Assembly: GCF_003473485.1 (NCBI RefSeq)
Contig: NC_053045.1
Span: 56,958,494 to 57,022,493 of the forward strand
Direction: 5' to 3'
Length of the DNA: 64,000 nt
From: Medicago truncatula
Lineage: Eukaryota; Streptophyta; Magnoliopsida; Fabales; Fabaceae
In this document: positions 34,754-46,392 of the stretch, in pieces
Layout: each line of letters opens with the position of its first letter
Position numbering within the stretch: the stretch's first letter is position 1
The notes under the pieces: model-generated
Database searches by the model: none
Told to the model about the DNA's origin: nothing
Seen by the model: only the letters and a program-made list of their open reading frames with translations
Made by a program: the position numbers and the translations under genes

Positions 34754-35097
34754 TTTTGTGGGTCTTTGGAGAGTTTATCAGTCTATGGTCTAGGGGTGGA
34801 TATGATACTATCGTTGAAATATGGGTGATGAAAGAATACAAAGTGCATTCGTCTTGGACTAAGATTCTTGTTCTTCCTATTGATTTTATTTCCACTCGGT
34901 ACTTTCTTCCTTTATGCTCTACAAAAAGTGGCGATATTATTGGAACAGATGGTTCTGTAGGGTTGGTGCAGTATAATGACAAAGGACAGTTGCTAGATAA
35001 TCAATCCAATAGTCATGAGCGAGGTGGATACGAAGTGACTGTGCATACAGAGTCTTTGCTTTCACTCCCCGGCGAGCAAGATTTACCAGAGGACTAA
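34754..35097 (+). pseudogene. F-box/FBA C-terminal fragment
   Basis: Homology starts abruptly at LWVFGEFISLW and runs through VEIWVMKEYKVHSSWTK, CSTKSGDIIGTDG and TESLLSLPGEQD to the stop at 35095-35097. It covers the last third of the FBA domain with no internal stop. The F-box and two-thirds of FBA are absent. It lies 440 bp behind the intact gene ending at 34315, probably left by unequal crossing-over. The 3' flank (GCTAATGTAATATGTAGTGA near 35240) also matches other members. Confidence 0.85.
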
Positions 35098-35735
35098 AAT
35101 TAGAAGAATGAGGTTGTGAAATATTCTCCTTCACTATTTTCTTGATATTTATATTGTGTTATGAACTCTTGGATGACTGCATTTGTAGGGTACCATGTGT
35201 TTAAATGCATTTGTAATATGAGTCAGTATACCACATGAGCTAATGTAATATGTAGTGAAATGTTGGCAGCTTTGTTTGTGTGAATCATTGTTATTTATGC
35301 ATGTGTAACTGGATTGGGTTCTAATGTATGTTCTGTTTGCTGCTTGAAATTGTTTTATATTGTAATTTATTTGCTGAATGTTTGCATGTTGATCAAGATC
35401 AAAATCACAATTACACTATTCATACTGAAAGCACATCCTTAGATATTTAAGCATGGCCATATATGTATTCGGAGGTTTTGTTCTCTAATTTCAGCGGACT
35501 CCATTATCTATGGCCATTGCCATTTCTGTTTCAAACCAGGAACAAAAAAACCAATTTCAAAATTAATGAGCTACACATGAAGAGTAAAATGAATTTTTAA
35601 GACTTTAGATCTTAAGCATCAAAATCAAATCACCCCGTGAACCTAAATAGTGCTACCATAATTACAACTTTGGGGTTTCTTAATGAATAAAGATCAAAAG
35701 TCATTACTATGAGATACAAGTAACAATTTAGAGCA
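35098..35735. other. Shared F-box 3' flank
   Basis: Non-coding flank similar to those after 41751 and 52131, including a segment with ATCAAAATCACAATTACAC (about 35398), also at 42150 and 52531. It marks the extent of the segmental duplication. Confidence 0.6.
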
Positions 35736-37790
35736 GCAAAAAATGCAATACCTTGGTGAACAATCATTGTTTACTATGATGAAGTATATGTTGCATTCTT
35801 ATGATGAAGTGTTATTTCCAAGATTAAAAAGATGCTCCATTGAATTGGTGTGATAGAGTTCATTTATACAATATTGAAAAACAATTTATGTCTTCACATA
35901 ATAGCTTAAACTTTTGGCATAATTTGTTCACAAAATGGTATCGCATGCTTTGATCCAGCGGTGTAGAGTTTGATTATTGTTGCGTGCTCTCCATTCTTCA
36001 AGGGCTGTGGTACTTGGGGTTTTGTTAAGAGGTATAATATAAAAACTGTTTGTGTTTTCACCTTAAAATAGCTCAAGCTTTTTGAATGGATCATTCACGA
36101 CAAAGTTCATCTAAGCTGAGTTTGTTTGGACAGCTACTAAACTAGACAGTTTAGTTATAATTTGTGTAAATGAGAAAATTATACTCCTGTACTTGGATTC
36201 ATATATAGTTGTTTGATTTGTGTTTCTTTTATACATACTTTGTGTGTTGTGAAGTTATTTTGACGTGTGTTCCTCCTTGGATGCATTGTTTCATGAAATT
36301 GTAAAATGTCAATGCTTGAGGTCATTTAGACGGCCCTATTGTCCCATAATCTTACAGCATCCATTTGAAAATTAGAGGCAAGAAATTTGTCCAAGGATGG
36401 AAGGGTGGGGTTGTGGATGGTTGAGACTTGAGAGTGTGGAAATTGAACCAAAGAAAGTGAACTGAGTGTGGAAATTCAACCAAAGAAGGGAATTGGAACA
36501 GAGTTCATTTTGATTTGTAAATTTTGACAATAGGAAATCTAGCTATTGGATTCAGTTTATTTTAATGTATATTGAAGTAGATGCCAATCCATGTTGGCTG
36601 CTGCTGTGGATGGAATGTAAGGCTCAACAATTTGTCAAGTCCTGTGCTTTTGTTCTTTCTTGTAAGTTTCTCTGGTATATGACTATATGACTGTAGCACA
36701 GATAATGAACATTGTTTTCCTGTCAATTTGATATTCCAACCACCCTTCATACATTTTGATTTTTGAGATCACCATTGGCTGACCTATCTCTGGATCACAC
36801 CTCTTTTTGGCTGCACATTTCAGCATTTCTCTATAAGACAAAAATATGATGGGACGTGAGTTTTGTTGAACTTTAAGTCTTGGTCAAACCATACCGGTTG
36901 CTGCTGTATTGATTGTATTATTTTTGTCAAACCATACAGTTTGTTGTATGTTTTCAAGGCTGCGGAAGCAATCTCTTTCCCAATTGAATTAATTAGGGCC
37001 TTATTCTGATGTTTGCCTATTTCAGGCTTACAAGCCTAGCTGAATGGTTCTCACGCTTATAAGTTTTGTCAGACCGTAGTTCAGGTTGAGCGGCTTTGTG
37101 AAGTGGCAAAGTTTCACCTTTGAGTCTAGGTATAACACTGCTTACACATCGTGATATTTGGAGGTATTATGTGTCTTTTTCTATTTATTGGGCTTTACAT
37201 TTTTCTTCGAATCTTCATACTTTTCCACTCTTAGCAGGTCGTGGGCACATTAATTGTTCTCGACCTCTATGTGCTGTCTTGCTATATAGTTGGTTTAGCT
37301 CTGTGTCTTTGAACCTTTGCGACCTTTTCAAAACCAGTTTAAGTCACAAAAGGGTAGAATTTTGATAGAACTGTGATAGAATCTGGTACATACAGTTATA
37401 CGGGGACTGCAATATGTGAAAGTGGTACTATTATGCAAACGATAAATCTGTGGCAGATATTGTGTGTAAGTGAATATAGTATGGTAGTATGTAGGATATT
37501 CAAACTGAATATACACTCTAGTTATTCTTCTTCGCCGCGGTACTGTCCAACTGAGAGGCAGTTACAGGAAATAGACAATTACAAACTGACATAAACTGTA
37601 ATAGAAACTTCAGGAAATGTTCTCTCCCAAACCGAATGAAATGTTCTCTCATTCTTATCTATTTAAATACATCACACATTATAACATAATTTGGGCCTAA
37701 CTTGTACAGTATCCTTCCTGTGCTACCTATCAATAAGGTGCTCATTTCAAAGAGTTCACTAGCTTCTACATATGGATCTACTTACTAGTC
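35736..37790 (+). pseudogene. RRN3 intron-derived module, copy 2
   Basis: Follows RRN3 intron 7 (source about 12030-13750, inverted) and copy 1 (26290-27700): matching anchors are ATGTTGCATTCTTATGATGA (35789), GTTCCTCCTTGGATGCATTG (36269) and GAGCGGCTTTGTGAAGTGGC (37088). RRN3 exons 6-7 are missing here. The 58-bp exon-like segment (about 37071-37131) has decayed: its frame now meets TGA. An LTR-like insertion sits at about 37363-37702. Confidence 0.75.
37363..37702. mobile_element. Probable solo LTR (Copia-like)
   Basis: About 340 bp starting TGATAGAACTGTGATAG and ending in TTTGGGCCTAAC. It is absent at the corresponding place in module copy 1 (27655) but present in copy 3 (about 44700-44974), where the end reads CCTAACA. 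The presence/absence pattern supports an inserted element. The TG...CA ends suggest an LTR, but no clean target duplication was found. Confidence 0.45.
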
Positions 37791-38918
37791 TGGTTTTTTA
37801 AAGTTCTGAACTGGTTATTAACTATTCAAAATAAAAAATAAATAGAAAGATTGCTGATATATAGCTTATATTGTCAAATGCAAAACCTGTGATTTGACCA
37901 ATTAATAATCCGGTTATGAACTGGTATGTAGCCTAATTGACATGTTTAATATAAAATATCAGGGAAATGAATAATGATTAGAGGAAGTAATTTCAATGTC
38001 TTGATTGTGTTTATACCACGAAGGAAGAAGTGAATAACCTGTAATTATACCAGGCCATCCTCCAAAAGACCTAATGCAAGATTAAATTACATGGATACCA
38101 CATTTGTACTCCACTTGAACTTCTTGCCTGGTGATTGTATTATAGGAATTGCACCAAAGTTTTCCTTGCTCCCATTTTATAAATTCTTCACAGTCTGCCA
38201 AATGACAGCATATTTTTCGAAAATGTTCGAAGCTCCTCCAAAATTGAAAGAGTGGAATTTAGTTAACCATAATTTGAAGTCATTTAACAATTTTTTAGTA
38301 AAAAAAAGTAAGCTAATCTTTTGCTCAATTTTTCAGACACAAGGCTGTTGCTCTATTTCATTATCTGAGATTCAGAATTAAAGAAACCTCTTGCAATTTG
38401 GTATTTGGACTCATACAATATAACATGTACACGAGACTGGAAATTTGGATTGGAATTGAATAACTGACATAAAAGCAGTAGTTTTGTTACGTGAACCGAT
38501 TGGATTCAAGAATTCAAAAAAAAAATAAAATAAAAATCGGTGAGCTAATTTAGTGGAATGACATGAATATTGGTAAACAAAACATAAGGACTCATTAATT
38601 TTTTTTTCTTTTTTCAAGTAGTCTAGTGGCTAGAATTCATGGGCTATGCTCACGGGAACAAAGACTCATTAGAATTACAAAAGCATTTGCAATTTCAGAA
38701 ACTTCTCACTCAATAATGAAATATTGTTCGGGTCTTCAGTATAAATCTAGCCTTCAATCTCCATTCATATAATGATTGTGAGATCGGTCCATCCTCGAAA
38801 AAGAATCCTAATTTCACTTGTTAATTGTGCAATCAAAATTATAGTAAGCAACACAAGAATAATTGAAATGATTGTAGGTGACAAATGGTCACCGTGGTCT
38901 ACGTTATAATAAACAGAC
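37791..38918. other. Duplicated non-coding spacer
   Basis: No gene recognised. Parts (about 37790-38080 and 38540-38880) have counterparts at 45060-45390 and 45390-45600, for example ACCACGAAGGAAGAAGTG at 38015 and 45325, so this belongs to the same duplicated block. Segment 38080-38400 is not in the second copy. Confidence 0.55.
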
Positions 38919-39349
38919 ATTAACTTAGATTGAACATAACTAAACTTAATTTACATTAACCTAGATTGAACGTAAGTAAACTGAATTTACACTAACCTCT
39001 TATATACATACGTAAACTAAATTTACATTAACCTAAATTGAACATAAGTAAACTTAATTTACATTAACCTAGATTGAACGTAAGTAAACTGAATTTACAT
39101 TAACCTCTTATATACATACGTAAACTAAATTTACATTAACCTAAATTGAACATAAGTAAACTTAATTTACATTAACCTAAATTGAACGTAAGTAAACTGA
39201 ATTTACACTAACCTCTTATATACATACATAAACTAAATTTACATTAACCTAAATTGAACATAAGTAAACTTAATTTACATTAACCTAGATTGAACGTAAG
39301 TAAACTGAATTTACATTAACCTAAATTGAACATAGTAAACTTGAATTTA
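38919..39349. repeat. Minisatellite: 36-bp units in a 108-bp higher-order repeat
   Basis: Twelve units of 36 bp (the last 35 bp) each begin A(T/C)TAAC and end ATTTAC or a variant. They fall into three types in fixed order: A (with TTGAACATAAGTAAACTTAA), B (with TTGAACGTAAGTAAACTGAA) and C (with CTCTTATATACATACGTAAA). The order is A-B-C three times, then A-B and a partial A with a deletion. Same-type units are nearly identical while types differ, so the 108-bp trio is the unit of recent amplification. Confidence 0.95.
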
Positions 39350-39961
39350 GGTGTAACTTGTTTTTTTTGGTGTGACCGATCTTAGTTTAATTTCTTTATT
39401 CAATATATTTTTCTTTTTTGCAACAATGTGTGTCCGACTATATTGGACATGAATATTTTATATTCAAAACAAAATAATATTCTTTCGTTCTTCAAACCTT
39501 TATACTTAAGTTTTTATTTGGATTTTTGGTGTTAATTTGAAAAAAAATATTGTTCAGAACATTCATACCTTTTATAGATTACATCTATAATTTTTGATAA
39601 TTAGAGATTTAGAATTTCAAAAATCATTAATTCTCTTCTCTTTAGTTATTTCATTTGTTATCATGTTTTATATAACAATTATTTTAGGCTCGCTATTTTT
39701 CTCATTTTTTTTTACTTTTACTTCCACTTATATATCTGATAATAATCTTTTCTTGGATAGGTTGTTATGCATTCTAACTCTTTTTTGTTAGTATATTAAA
39801 AATTATTACTTTTATAATAGAAAAATAATTTTTTAGTTACTATATATTTACGTGTATACAAATATTATGAATATAAATATATATAAAAAAATATCAACAT
39901 CCACATGTGTCACGATCTAGTGAAATACATATAGATTTGACCAATTTCATTATTTTTTTGG
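39350..39961. other. AT-rich intergenic
   Basis: No gene recognised. The ORF around 39594-39791 is hydrophobic low-complexity translation of T-rich DNA, without family features. Confidence 0.6.
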
Positions 39962-40430
39962 GTTAAATATGTTTTGGTCCTTATAAATATACTAACTTTT
40001 TGTTTTGATCCCTCTAAATTTTTCCTTCAACTTTTAGTACTTATAAAATTTTCAATCACTACTTTTGGTCGCTATTTTAAAATAAATTTTTGTATTTTTT
40101 AATTAAATTGTACATAAATAAATATAATACTGTAAAAATCACTCCAAAAAAATAGAATTTTTTAACAAAACATTTAAATATGAATTTAATACCGTAAAAA
40201 ATATAAAAATTCATATTTAATTCATGGTTTTGGTAAAAAAATCTATTTTTTTTGGGTGAGATCCTTATAATATTATAAATTTTTATGCAAAATTTTGTTC
40301 AATAATATTTATTTGAAAAGAAGGACCAAAATTGAAGATGAAATTTTTTTGAAGGATTAAAAGTTAAAGAAATTTTTTAGAGGAACTAAAACGAAAATTA
40401 ACATATTTATAAGGACAAAAAATATAAATT
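39962..40430. mobile_element. Inverted-repeat element with GGTCCTTATAAATAT arms
   Basis: The left arm (39965-40060) and right arm (about 40335-40428, inverted) share GTCCTTATAAATAT and the following CTCTAAA(T/A) and CAACTTTTAGTACT-like stretches, an imperfect inverted repeat of about 75-90 bp. It is of the type of the common plant element starting GGGTTAAATATG. Non-coding. Confidence 0.65.
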
Positions 40431-40528
40431 TGAGGGACCATTTCTCCTTATTTTATAAAGACCCCATTTTATTTTTTAGTACAAAAACGAATCCGTCGTT
40501 TTATTTCATTTCATTGTGTTAAAAAGGC

Positions 40529-40537
40529 AAACCCTAA
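40529..40537 (+). promoter_or_regulatory. Telo-box upstream of the F-box gene at 40648
   Basis: AAACCCTAA, with a second AACCCTAAACC at 40604. Related motifs precede the paralogues at 51028 (about 50876) and 63487 (about 63470). Position suggests the 5'UTR or core promoter; regulatory use is inferred. Confidence 0.4.
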
Positions 40538-40647
40538 AAATAAAAATAAGAGACGTGCCTTGCGAAAATGATTCATAAATCAAGAGCTGGGTCTTCAATT
40601 CATAACCCTAAACCAAGAGAAACAACCGTGTCATTGGAAAAAGGCGC

Positions 40648-41751
40648 ATGGAGAAGAAGACGATTCCACTGCCGGATCTACCTCAGGACTTGATCGTTCA
40701 AATTCTGCTGAGGTTATCAGTCAAGTCTCTAATTCGTTTCAAATGCGTTTGCAAGTCTTGGTTTTCTCTCATCTCCGAACCCCATTTTACAAATTCACAT
40801 TTTCAACTCACCGCGGCAACACCGTCTCGTAGAATTCTATTCATCTCAACACCTCCTCAGTCTATAGATTTGGAAGCATCGCTTGGTTATGATACTATTT
40901 CTTCTGCGGTCAATCTTGATTTTCTTCTTCCTGAACCTAACTATGATTTTGAAATTAAAGGTTCTTGCAGAGGCTTTATACTGTTGCATTGTTTTTCAAG
41001 CCTCTACCTATGGAATCCATCCACCGGATTTCACAAACAAATACCTATGTCTCCTTTTTGGTCAGAAGTAGATGATGACGATGAAAAGATGTATGGTTTT
41101 GGGTATGATCAGTTAGCAGATGATTACTTGGTGGTTTTATCATTCTCCCCTTATATGGCATCACGCTTCGAGTTTTTCTCATTGAGAGCCAATACCTGGA
41201 TACAAATTGAGTGTCCTCACTCCCCTTTTAGTAATGCCTTTGATGAGAAGTGCGGTGTAGGTTCCCTCTATCACGGGGCTATTCATTGGTTGGCTTATCG
41301 TGATGATTTACAAAAGAATGTTATCCTTGCCTTTGATTTCACTGAAAGGCAACTTTTTGATATGCATTTGCCAGATGATTATTACAATTATAACTATGAT
41401 CCTAACAACTGTGGTTTGTGGGTATTTGGGGAATTTCTCAGTCTATATGCTATGGATTATAATGATAATACAATTGAAATGTGGGTGATGAATGAATACA
41501 AAGTGAACTCGTCTTGGACAAAGACTCTTGTTCTTTCTGTTGATGACATTTCCGATGAGTCCTTTTCCCCATTGTGCTGTACAAAAAGTGGTGATATTAT
41601 TGGAGCACATAGTGGTATTGGATTGGTGAAGTATGATGACAATGGACAGTTGTTAGGGCGTTTCTCTAAATGGAATGTTACATGGGATGGATCCGTGGCT
41701 ATCTATACAGAGTCTTTGCTTTCACTCCCTGGTGACAATGAGCAGGTTTAA
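40648..41751 (+). CDS. F-box/FBA protein (367 aa), intact
   Basis: Likely SCF substrate receptor. F-box at residues 9-52 (LPQDLIVQILLRLSVKSLI then KCVCKSWFSLIS), then FBA with LYLWNPSTG (about 118), YGFGYDQLADDY (about 150), GAIHWLAYRDD (about 210), CGLWVFGEFLSLYAMDYNDN (about 255), EMWVMNEYKV, CCTKSGDIIGAHSG and TESLLSLPGDNE at the end. Single exon, open throughout. ATG lies in GGCGCATGGAGAAG, as in the paralogue at 51028. From about residue 242 to the stop the protein is identical to that paralogue, while the first part differs at many positions. Codon length is identical (offset 10380 bp). Confidence 0.93.
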   Translation: MEKKTIPLPDLPQDLIVQILLRLSVKSLIRFKCVCKSWFSLISEPHFTNSHFQLTAATPSRRILFISTPPQSIDLEASLGYDTISSAVNLDFLLPEPNYDFEIKGSCRGFILLHCFSSLYLWNPSTGFHKQIPMSPFWSEVDDDDEKMYGFGYDQLADDYLVVLSFSPYMASRFEFFSLRANTWIQIECPHSPFSNAFDEKCGVGSLYHGAIHWLAYRDDLQKNVILAFDFTERQLFDMHLPDDYYNYNYDPNNCGLWVFGEFLSLYAMDYNDNTIEMWVMNEYKVNSSWTKTLVLSVDDISDESFSPLCCTKSGDIIGAHSGIGLVKYDDNGQLLGRFSKWNVTWDGSVAIYTESLLSLPGDNEQV

Positions 41752-42959
41752 GAAGGTGACACAAACAAGAAGAATGAGGTTTTGAATTATTCTCCTTCAC
41801 CATTTTCTTGATATTTATAACATTATATTGAATTATGTACTGTTGGGTGTCTGCATTTGTAGGGTAATATGACTTTGATTCCATTTTTGCATATGAGGGT
41901 AATACGTGTTTGATTGCATTTGTAATATGATTCAGTATACCACATGTGCTTATTTAATATGTTATGAACTGTTTATTGCTTAGCTATTTATAATATGTTT
42001 ATTGAAAATGTTGACAACTTTAATTGTCTGTGTGATTCAATGTTATTTGTGAATGTGTAATTGGATTGAGCTCTAATGTATGTTTTGGTCACTGCTTGAA
42101 ATTGTTTTACATGGTAAATTAGTTTGATAAATTTTTGCATGTTAAACAAGATCAAAATCACAATTACACCACTTTGACTCAAAGCGCTTCTTTAAAAATT
42201 TGAAATCACAAACAAAAAGGTTCTGTTTGTTCTCTGATTTTGGGGGTCACTAATAACTACGTTTGTTATCATTTATTTGTTTCAAACCTCACAGAAAAAA
42301 CCAATTTCATATTAATGAACTACACATGATCTTTTAAATTAATTTTAAGACTTATGTTCATAGGAAACATCAAAATTGAATCAACTCACGATCCTCAACA
42401 GTGATACTACAATTACAACTGACTTTTCATATGCTATCCAATGAATAAATATCAAAAGTCATTACTATGGCACAAAACCAATCATTTATAGCATCAAAAA
42501 ATTAATTACGCGGGGAAGAGTCATTGTTAATAAAAAAAGCCCTACAAGCTCAGGGCATAACAAAAACAATAAAGTTTTTTTTGTTAAAATCTAACACATC
42601 GGCATTCCTTTTTCTGAACCTAAGTTTGAAGAGTCATATCAGCAAGAAGTAAGATATAATTCTAGAGGAAGCAGTCGTTAAAAACTAGGAGAGAATGTAT
42701 TAGTTTTGCATACATCATTTATAAAACTGACTTGCAAAGTGAAGAAGACTAACAGTGGTTTATGAAAACTGCATCAGCTTTCACATTTTCAAACTGAACT
42801 GCTACAGCATGAACTGAACTAAACAGAACACAGTCATAACACTACTATCAGAGAAACAGATTTGAACCTAAAAAATGCTATTACAATTACAACTTATGAT
42901 TTTCATTATGAACAAAGATCAAAAGTCTTCACTATGGGATAAAAGTAATCATTTATAGC
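41752..42959. other. 3' flank shared with the F-box gene at 51028
   Basis: Nearly identical to 52132-53240 (only scattered differences in the first 400 bp). A segment around 42340-42500 recurs more diverged at 42850-42990, a local repeat inside the flank. No other gene. Confidence 0.7.
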
Positions 42960-44297
42960 AGCAAAAAATGTAATACCAGGTGAAGAGTGATTGGATTGGT
43001 GATAGAGTTCAGGATTGAAAAGTTGCTCATTGGATATGTGATAAAGTTCATTTATACAATATTGAAAAACAATTTATGTCTTCAATTATTAGCTTAAACT
43101 TTTGGCATAGTTTGTTCACAAAATGGTATCACGGGCTTATCAAGTGGTACATAGTTTGATTTTTGTTGCGTACTGTCCATTCTTCAAAGGCTGTAGACTG
43201 TAGTACTTGGCGTTTTGTTAGAGATATAATATAAAAACTTTTCATGTGTTTTCCACCTAAAATAACTCAACCTTTTTGAATCGATGATTCACGACCAAGT
43301 TCATTTGAGCTGATTTTGCTTTGACAGCTAAAAAACTAGACAATTAATTATAATTTGTGTAAATGAGAAAAATATACTCTTGTGCTTGTATTCATATATA
43401 GCTTGTTTGATTGGTGTTTCTTTTATACATATTCTGTATGCTGTGAAGTTATCTTGGTGTGTGTTCCTCCTCTGGTGCATTTTTTCATGAAATTGTAAAA
43501 TGTCAATACTTGACGTCATTAAAATGTCCCTATTGTCCCGTAATCTTCCAGCATCCAATTGAAAATTAGAGGCAAGAAAATTGTCAAAGGATGGAAGGGT
43601 GGGGTTGTAGATGGTCAAGAGTGTGGAAATTCAACAACGAAGGTGAATTTGAGAGTGTCGGAAAAAGAAGGGAATTGGAATAAAGCTCATTTTGATTCGA
43701 TTTTTTTTTCTTTCTTTTCAATATGAAACCTAGCTATTGGATTCAGTTGATTTTAAAATTTTAATTTATATTGAAGCAGGTACCAATCCCTGTTGGCTGA
43801 TGCTGTCAATGGAATGTGAAGCTGTGGATGATTGTTTGTGACCAGCTATGCTGGTAAGGTTAAATAATCTGAGATCACTATTGGCTGATCCGTCACTGTC
43901 ACTGGATTACACCTCTTTTCTTTTTTATTGTGCATTTCAGCATTTCTTTATCAAAACAAAAATATGATGGGACACGAGTTTTGTTGAACTTTAAGTCTTG
44001 GTCAAACCATATAGATTGCTGTATTGGTGGTGTTATTTTTGTCAGACCTTTTATATGTATGTTTTCAAGGCTGTGGAAGCAACCTCTTTCCCAATTGAAT
44101 TAATTAGGGCCTTACTCTGGTGTTTGCCTATTTCAGGCTTACAAGCCTAGCTGAATGGTTCTCATGCTTGGTTTTTTCAGACCGTCGTTCAGGTTGAGCG
44201 GCTCTGTGAAGTGGCAAAATTTCACCTTTGAGTCTCGGTATAACACAGCTTATATACCGTGTTCTAAATATGTTGTCATGCGCTTAACTGCAAGGAC

Positions 44298-44652
44298 TTA
44301 GGGTGTGTTTGTTTCAAGTTTACCAAATTTATTCCTAGGAATAACATTCCTTGGAATATAAAGATGGGAATATTATTCCAAGGAATGTAGGAAAAATATG
44401 TTTGGTTAGCTTTATAATATTCCTAGGAACCATAAAAATAGGGATTATAATAGGTAAACTATTTATGAATTTATTCCCATCTCCATGGGAACTTTATTCC
44501 CACCCTTTTCCTTGGGAAATTTTTTCTATTCCCAGGAACATTTTATACCAAGGAATAAATTTTAGTAAACTTGTAACAAACATAGGCATATACATTTCTA
44601 TCATTTTATTCCCGGGAATCAACAATTATAACTTGAAACAAACACACCCTTA
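44298..44652. mobile_element. Harbinger-type MITE with TTA target duplication
   Basis: The element 44301-44649 (349 bp) begins GGGTGTGTTTGTTTCAAGTT and ends with the inverse AACTTGAAACAAACACACCC, a perfect 18-20 bp terminal repeat. TTA flanks it at 44298-44300 and 44650-44652. The interior has further ATTCC(T/C)(A/G)GGAAT-like palindromes. It is absent from module copy 2. The 100-aa ORF at 44351 is inside it and is not a gene. Confidence 0.87.
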
Positions 44653-44699
44653 AGTCACCTTTGAGTCTCGGTATAACACTGCTTACATATCTGTGTGAG

Positions 44700-44974
44700 A
44701 TCTTGTGTCTAAGTGAATATAGTATGCTAGTATGTTGGATATTCAAACTGAATATGAACTGTAATTTTTCTTCTTCTCTGTGGAACTGTCCAACTGAGAG
44801 GCAGTTACAGAAAATAGGAAATTAGAAACTACATAAACTGTAACAGAAACTGCAGGAAACAAACAAACCTCTAGGACTTAGAGAGCCTAGTCTCTCCCAA
44901 ATCAAACTGAATGAGATGTTCTCTCATTCTTATCTATTTAAATACATCACACATACTAACTTAATTTGGGCCTA
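44700..44974. mobile_element. Probable solo LTR, second copy
   Basis: Matches 37440-37702: AAGTGAATATAGTATG, CTGTCCAACTGAGAGGCAGT, TCTATTTAAATACATCACAC and TTTGGGCCTAACA. The 5' part is missing compared with the first copy. It carries an extra segment of about 45 bp near 44860. Confidence 0.45.
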
Positions 44975-45110
44975 ACATATACATTAGTAATAGGAGGCCT
45001 ACTACCAGATTTGCAGTATCCATCCTGCTACCTATCTATAATGTGCTCATTTCAAAGAGTTCACTAGCTTCTACACATGGATCTAATTACTAGTTAAAAA
45101 ACTGGTTTTT

Positions 45111-45978
45111 TAAAGTTCTGAACCGGTTTTTAACTATTAAAAAAAAAAGAAAAAGATTGTTGTATATAGTAGCTTATATTGTCAAATTCAAAACCTGTGT
45201 TTTGACCGGTGTAACAATCTGATTATGTACTGGTATGAAGCCTAACTGACATGTTTAATATAAAATATCAGTGAAATGAATAATGATTAATGAATGTAAT
45301 TTCAATGTCTTGATTGTGTTTATACCACGAAGGAAGAAGTGGATAACCTGTAAATATACCAGGACCTCCTCCAAAAGACACTAATTTAGTGGGTTGACAT
45401 GAATATTGGTAAGCAAAACATAAATACTCACTAGAATTACAAATGCATTTGCAATTTCAGGAACTTCTCACTCAATAATGATTGTGAGATCGGTCCATCC
45501 ATGAAAAAGAATCCTACTTTCACTACTTGTTGATTGTGCAATCAGAATTATAGAGTAGTAAACAAACACAAGAATAATTGAAATGATCGCAGGTGACAAG
45601 AAGTGCGAAGAAACCAAGTTCTTAATATTTCGAGGCTAAAATTTCTACAGTATGACAAATTAAAAATGATAATCATTATAGGCTTTGAGCTACTGCAATC
45701 AATAAGGTTGTGGAGGCTAATATGATGAGCCACCTTGCAACCTGAGCTGATGTAATATGTCATGAAATGGTTTATTGGTCAACTATCATAGTCCTGTTTG
45801 CATCATCATGTATCGCCTCTATCTTTCCGCCGTTTACACATTTTAAATTGCCTCGTCACTGCAGAAATTAAAAACAAAAAATTAACATCAGTTTCACAAT
45901 AATCAGAATAATACATTACACAAATTAACAACAGTTTACAATCATTAAAATATCACAATAAAAGGTGTAGTTTCTTAC
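45111..45978. other. Duplicated spacer with F-box 3'-flank remnant
   Basis: 45110-45600 parallels 37800-38880. At 45744-45785 a piece with GAGCTGATGTAATATGTCAT matches the 3' flank of F-box genes, as does 54709-54790; this marks a lost F-box copy. No gene otherwise. Confidence 0.55.
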
Positions 45979-46392
45979 CACTCCATCAACTGCCATCCTA
46001 ATAACATGCACATGGTATTTCGTGAGCACAGTCAAGTCGTGTAGGTCACCAGAATAGTCATCAAGCTCCTCTGGCGACGGCACACGCTGTTGTTGCTGCT
46101 CATCATCACCCACATCCTGAGCCTCAACATCACCCTCCACCTGCTGCTCCATCTCCATCAGAGGCTCGTGTTGTGGCTCAGGATGGTTCCACTGAGCCAC
46201 ACCCTTGCCATCGACACCAGTATGACGTGCCCTTCCCCTGCCAACCCCATGCCTGGGTACTCTACTCTCCTCCCGCCTTCTCTCCCCAAGTTCTCTCCTA
46301 ACATAATCATGCATTGTTGTTCTCTCACCGCTGATGCGCTCAACATGTTGCATACCTTTAACATGCATAAAAGGGTAACACACAATCGACAA
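45979..46392 (-). pseudogene. Plant mobile domain-like fragment
   Basis: Minus-strand frame of about 138 residues: an Arg-rich region (RRELGERRREESRVPRHGVG), an acidic/Gln-rich stretch (GDDEQQQQRVPSPEE) and, at the end, DLHDLTVLTKYHVHVIRMAV. This tail resembles the start of plant mobile domain (PMD) proteins, where a GPYD(T/L)S(L/V)L..Y..H(V/A)A motif precedes the domain. A donor GTAAGAAAC follows at 45978 downward. The next candidate exon near 45857 downward has stops, so the body of the PMD is missing. It is probably a transposon-derived or gene fragment. Confidence 0.45.

Larger units (their letters stand above)
42960..45110 (+). pseudogene. RRN3 intron-derived module, copy 3
   Basis: Colinear with module copy 2: GTTCATTTATACAATATTGA (43048), GTTCCTCCTCTGGTGCATT (43462), GAGCGGCTCTGTGAAGTGG (44196). 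No RRN3 exon is included. It is interrupted by a MITE at 44301-44649, beside a short direct repetition of TTTGAGTCTCGGTATAACAC (44227 and 44660), and then by the LTR-like element at about 44700-44974. Confidence 0.75.

Noticed and set aside
38919-39349. CRISPR-like array of 36-bp repeats
   Set aside because: Units are contiguous with no unique spacers, in a plant nuclear context; it is a minisatellite.
39594-39791. Hydrophobic 65-aa ORF
   Set aside because: T-rich intergenic sequence gives Phe/Ile/Leu runs; no start context or homologue recognised.
44351-44653. 100-aa ORF
   Set aside because: Contained in the MITE at 44301-44649 and ends at its border.
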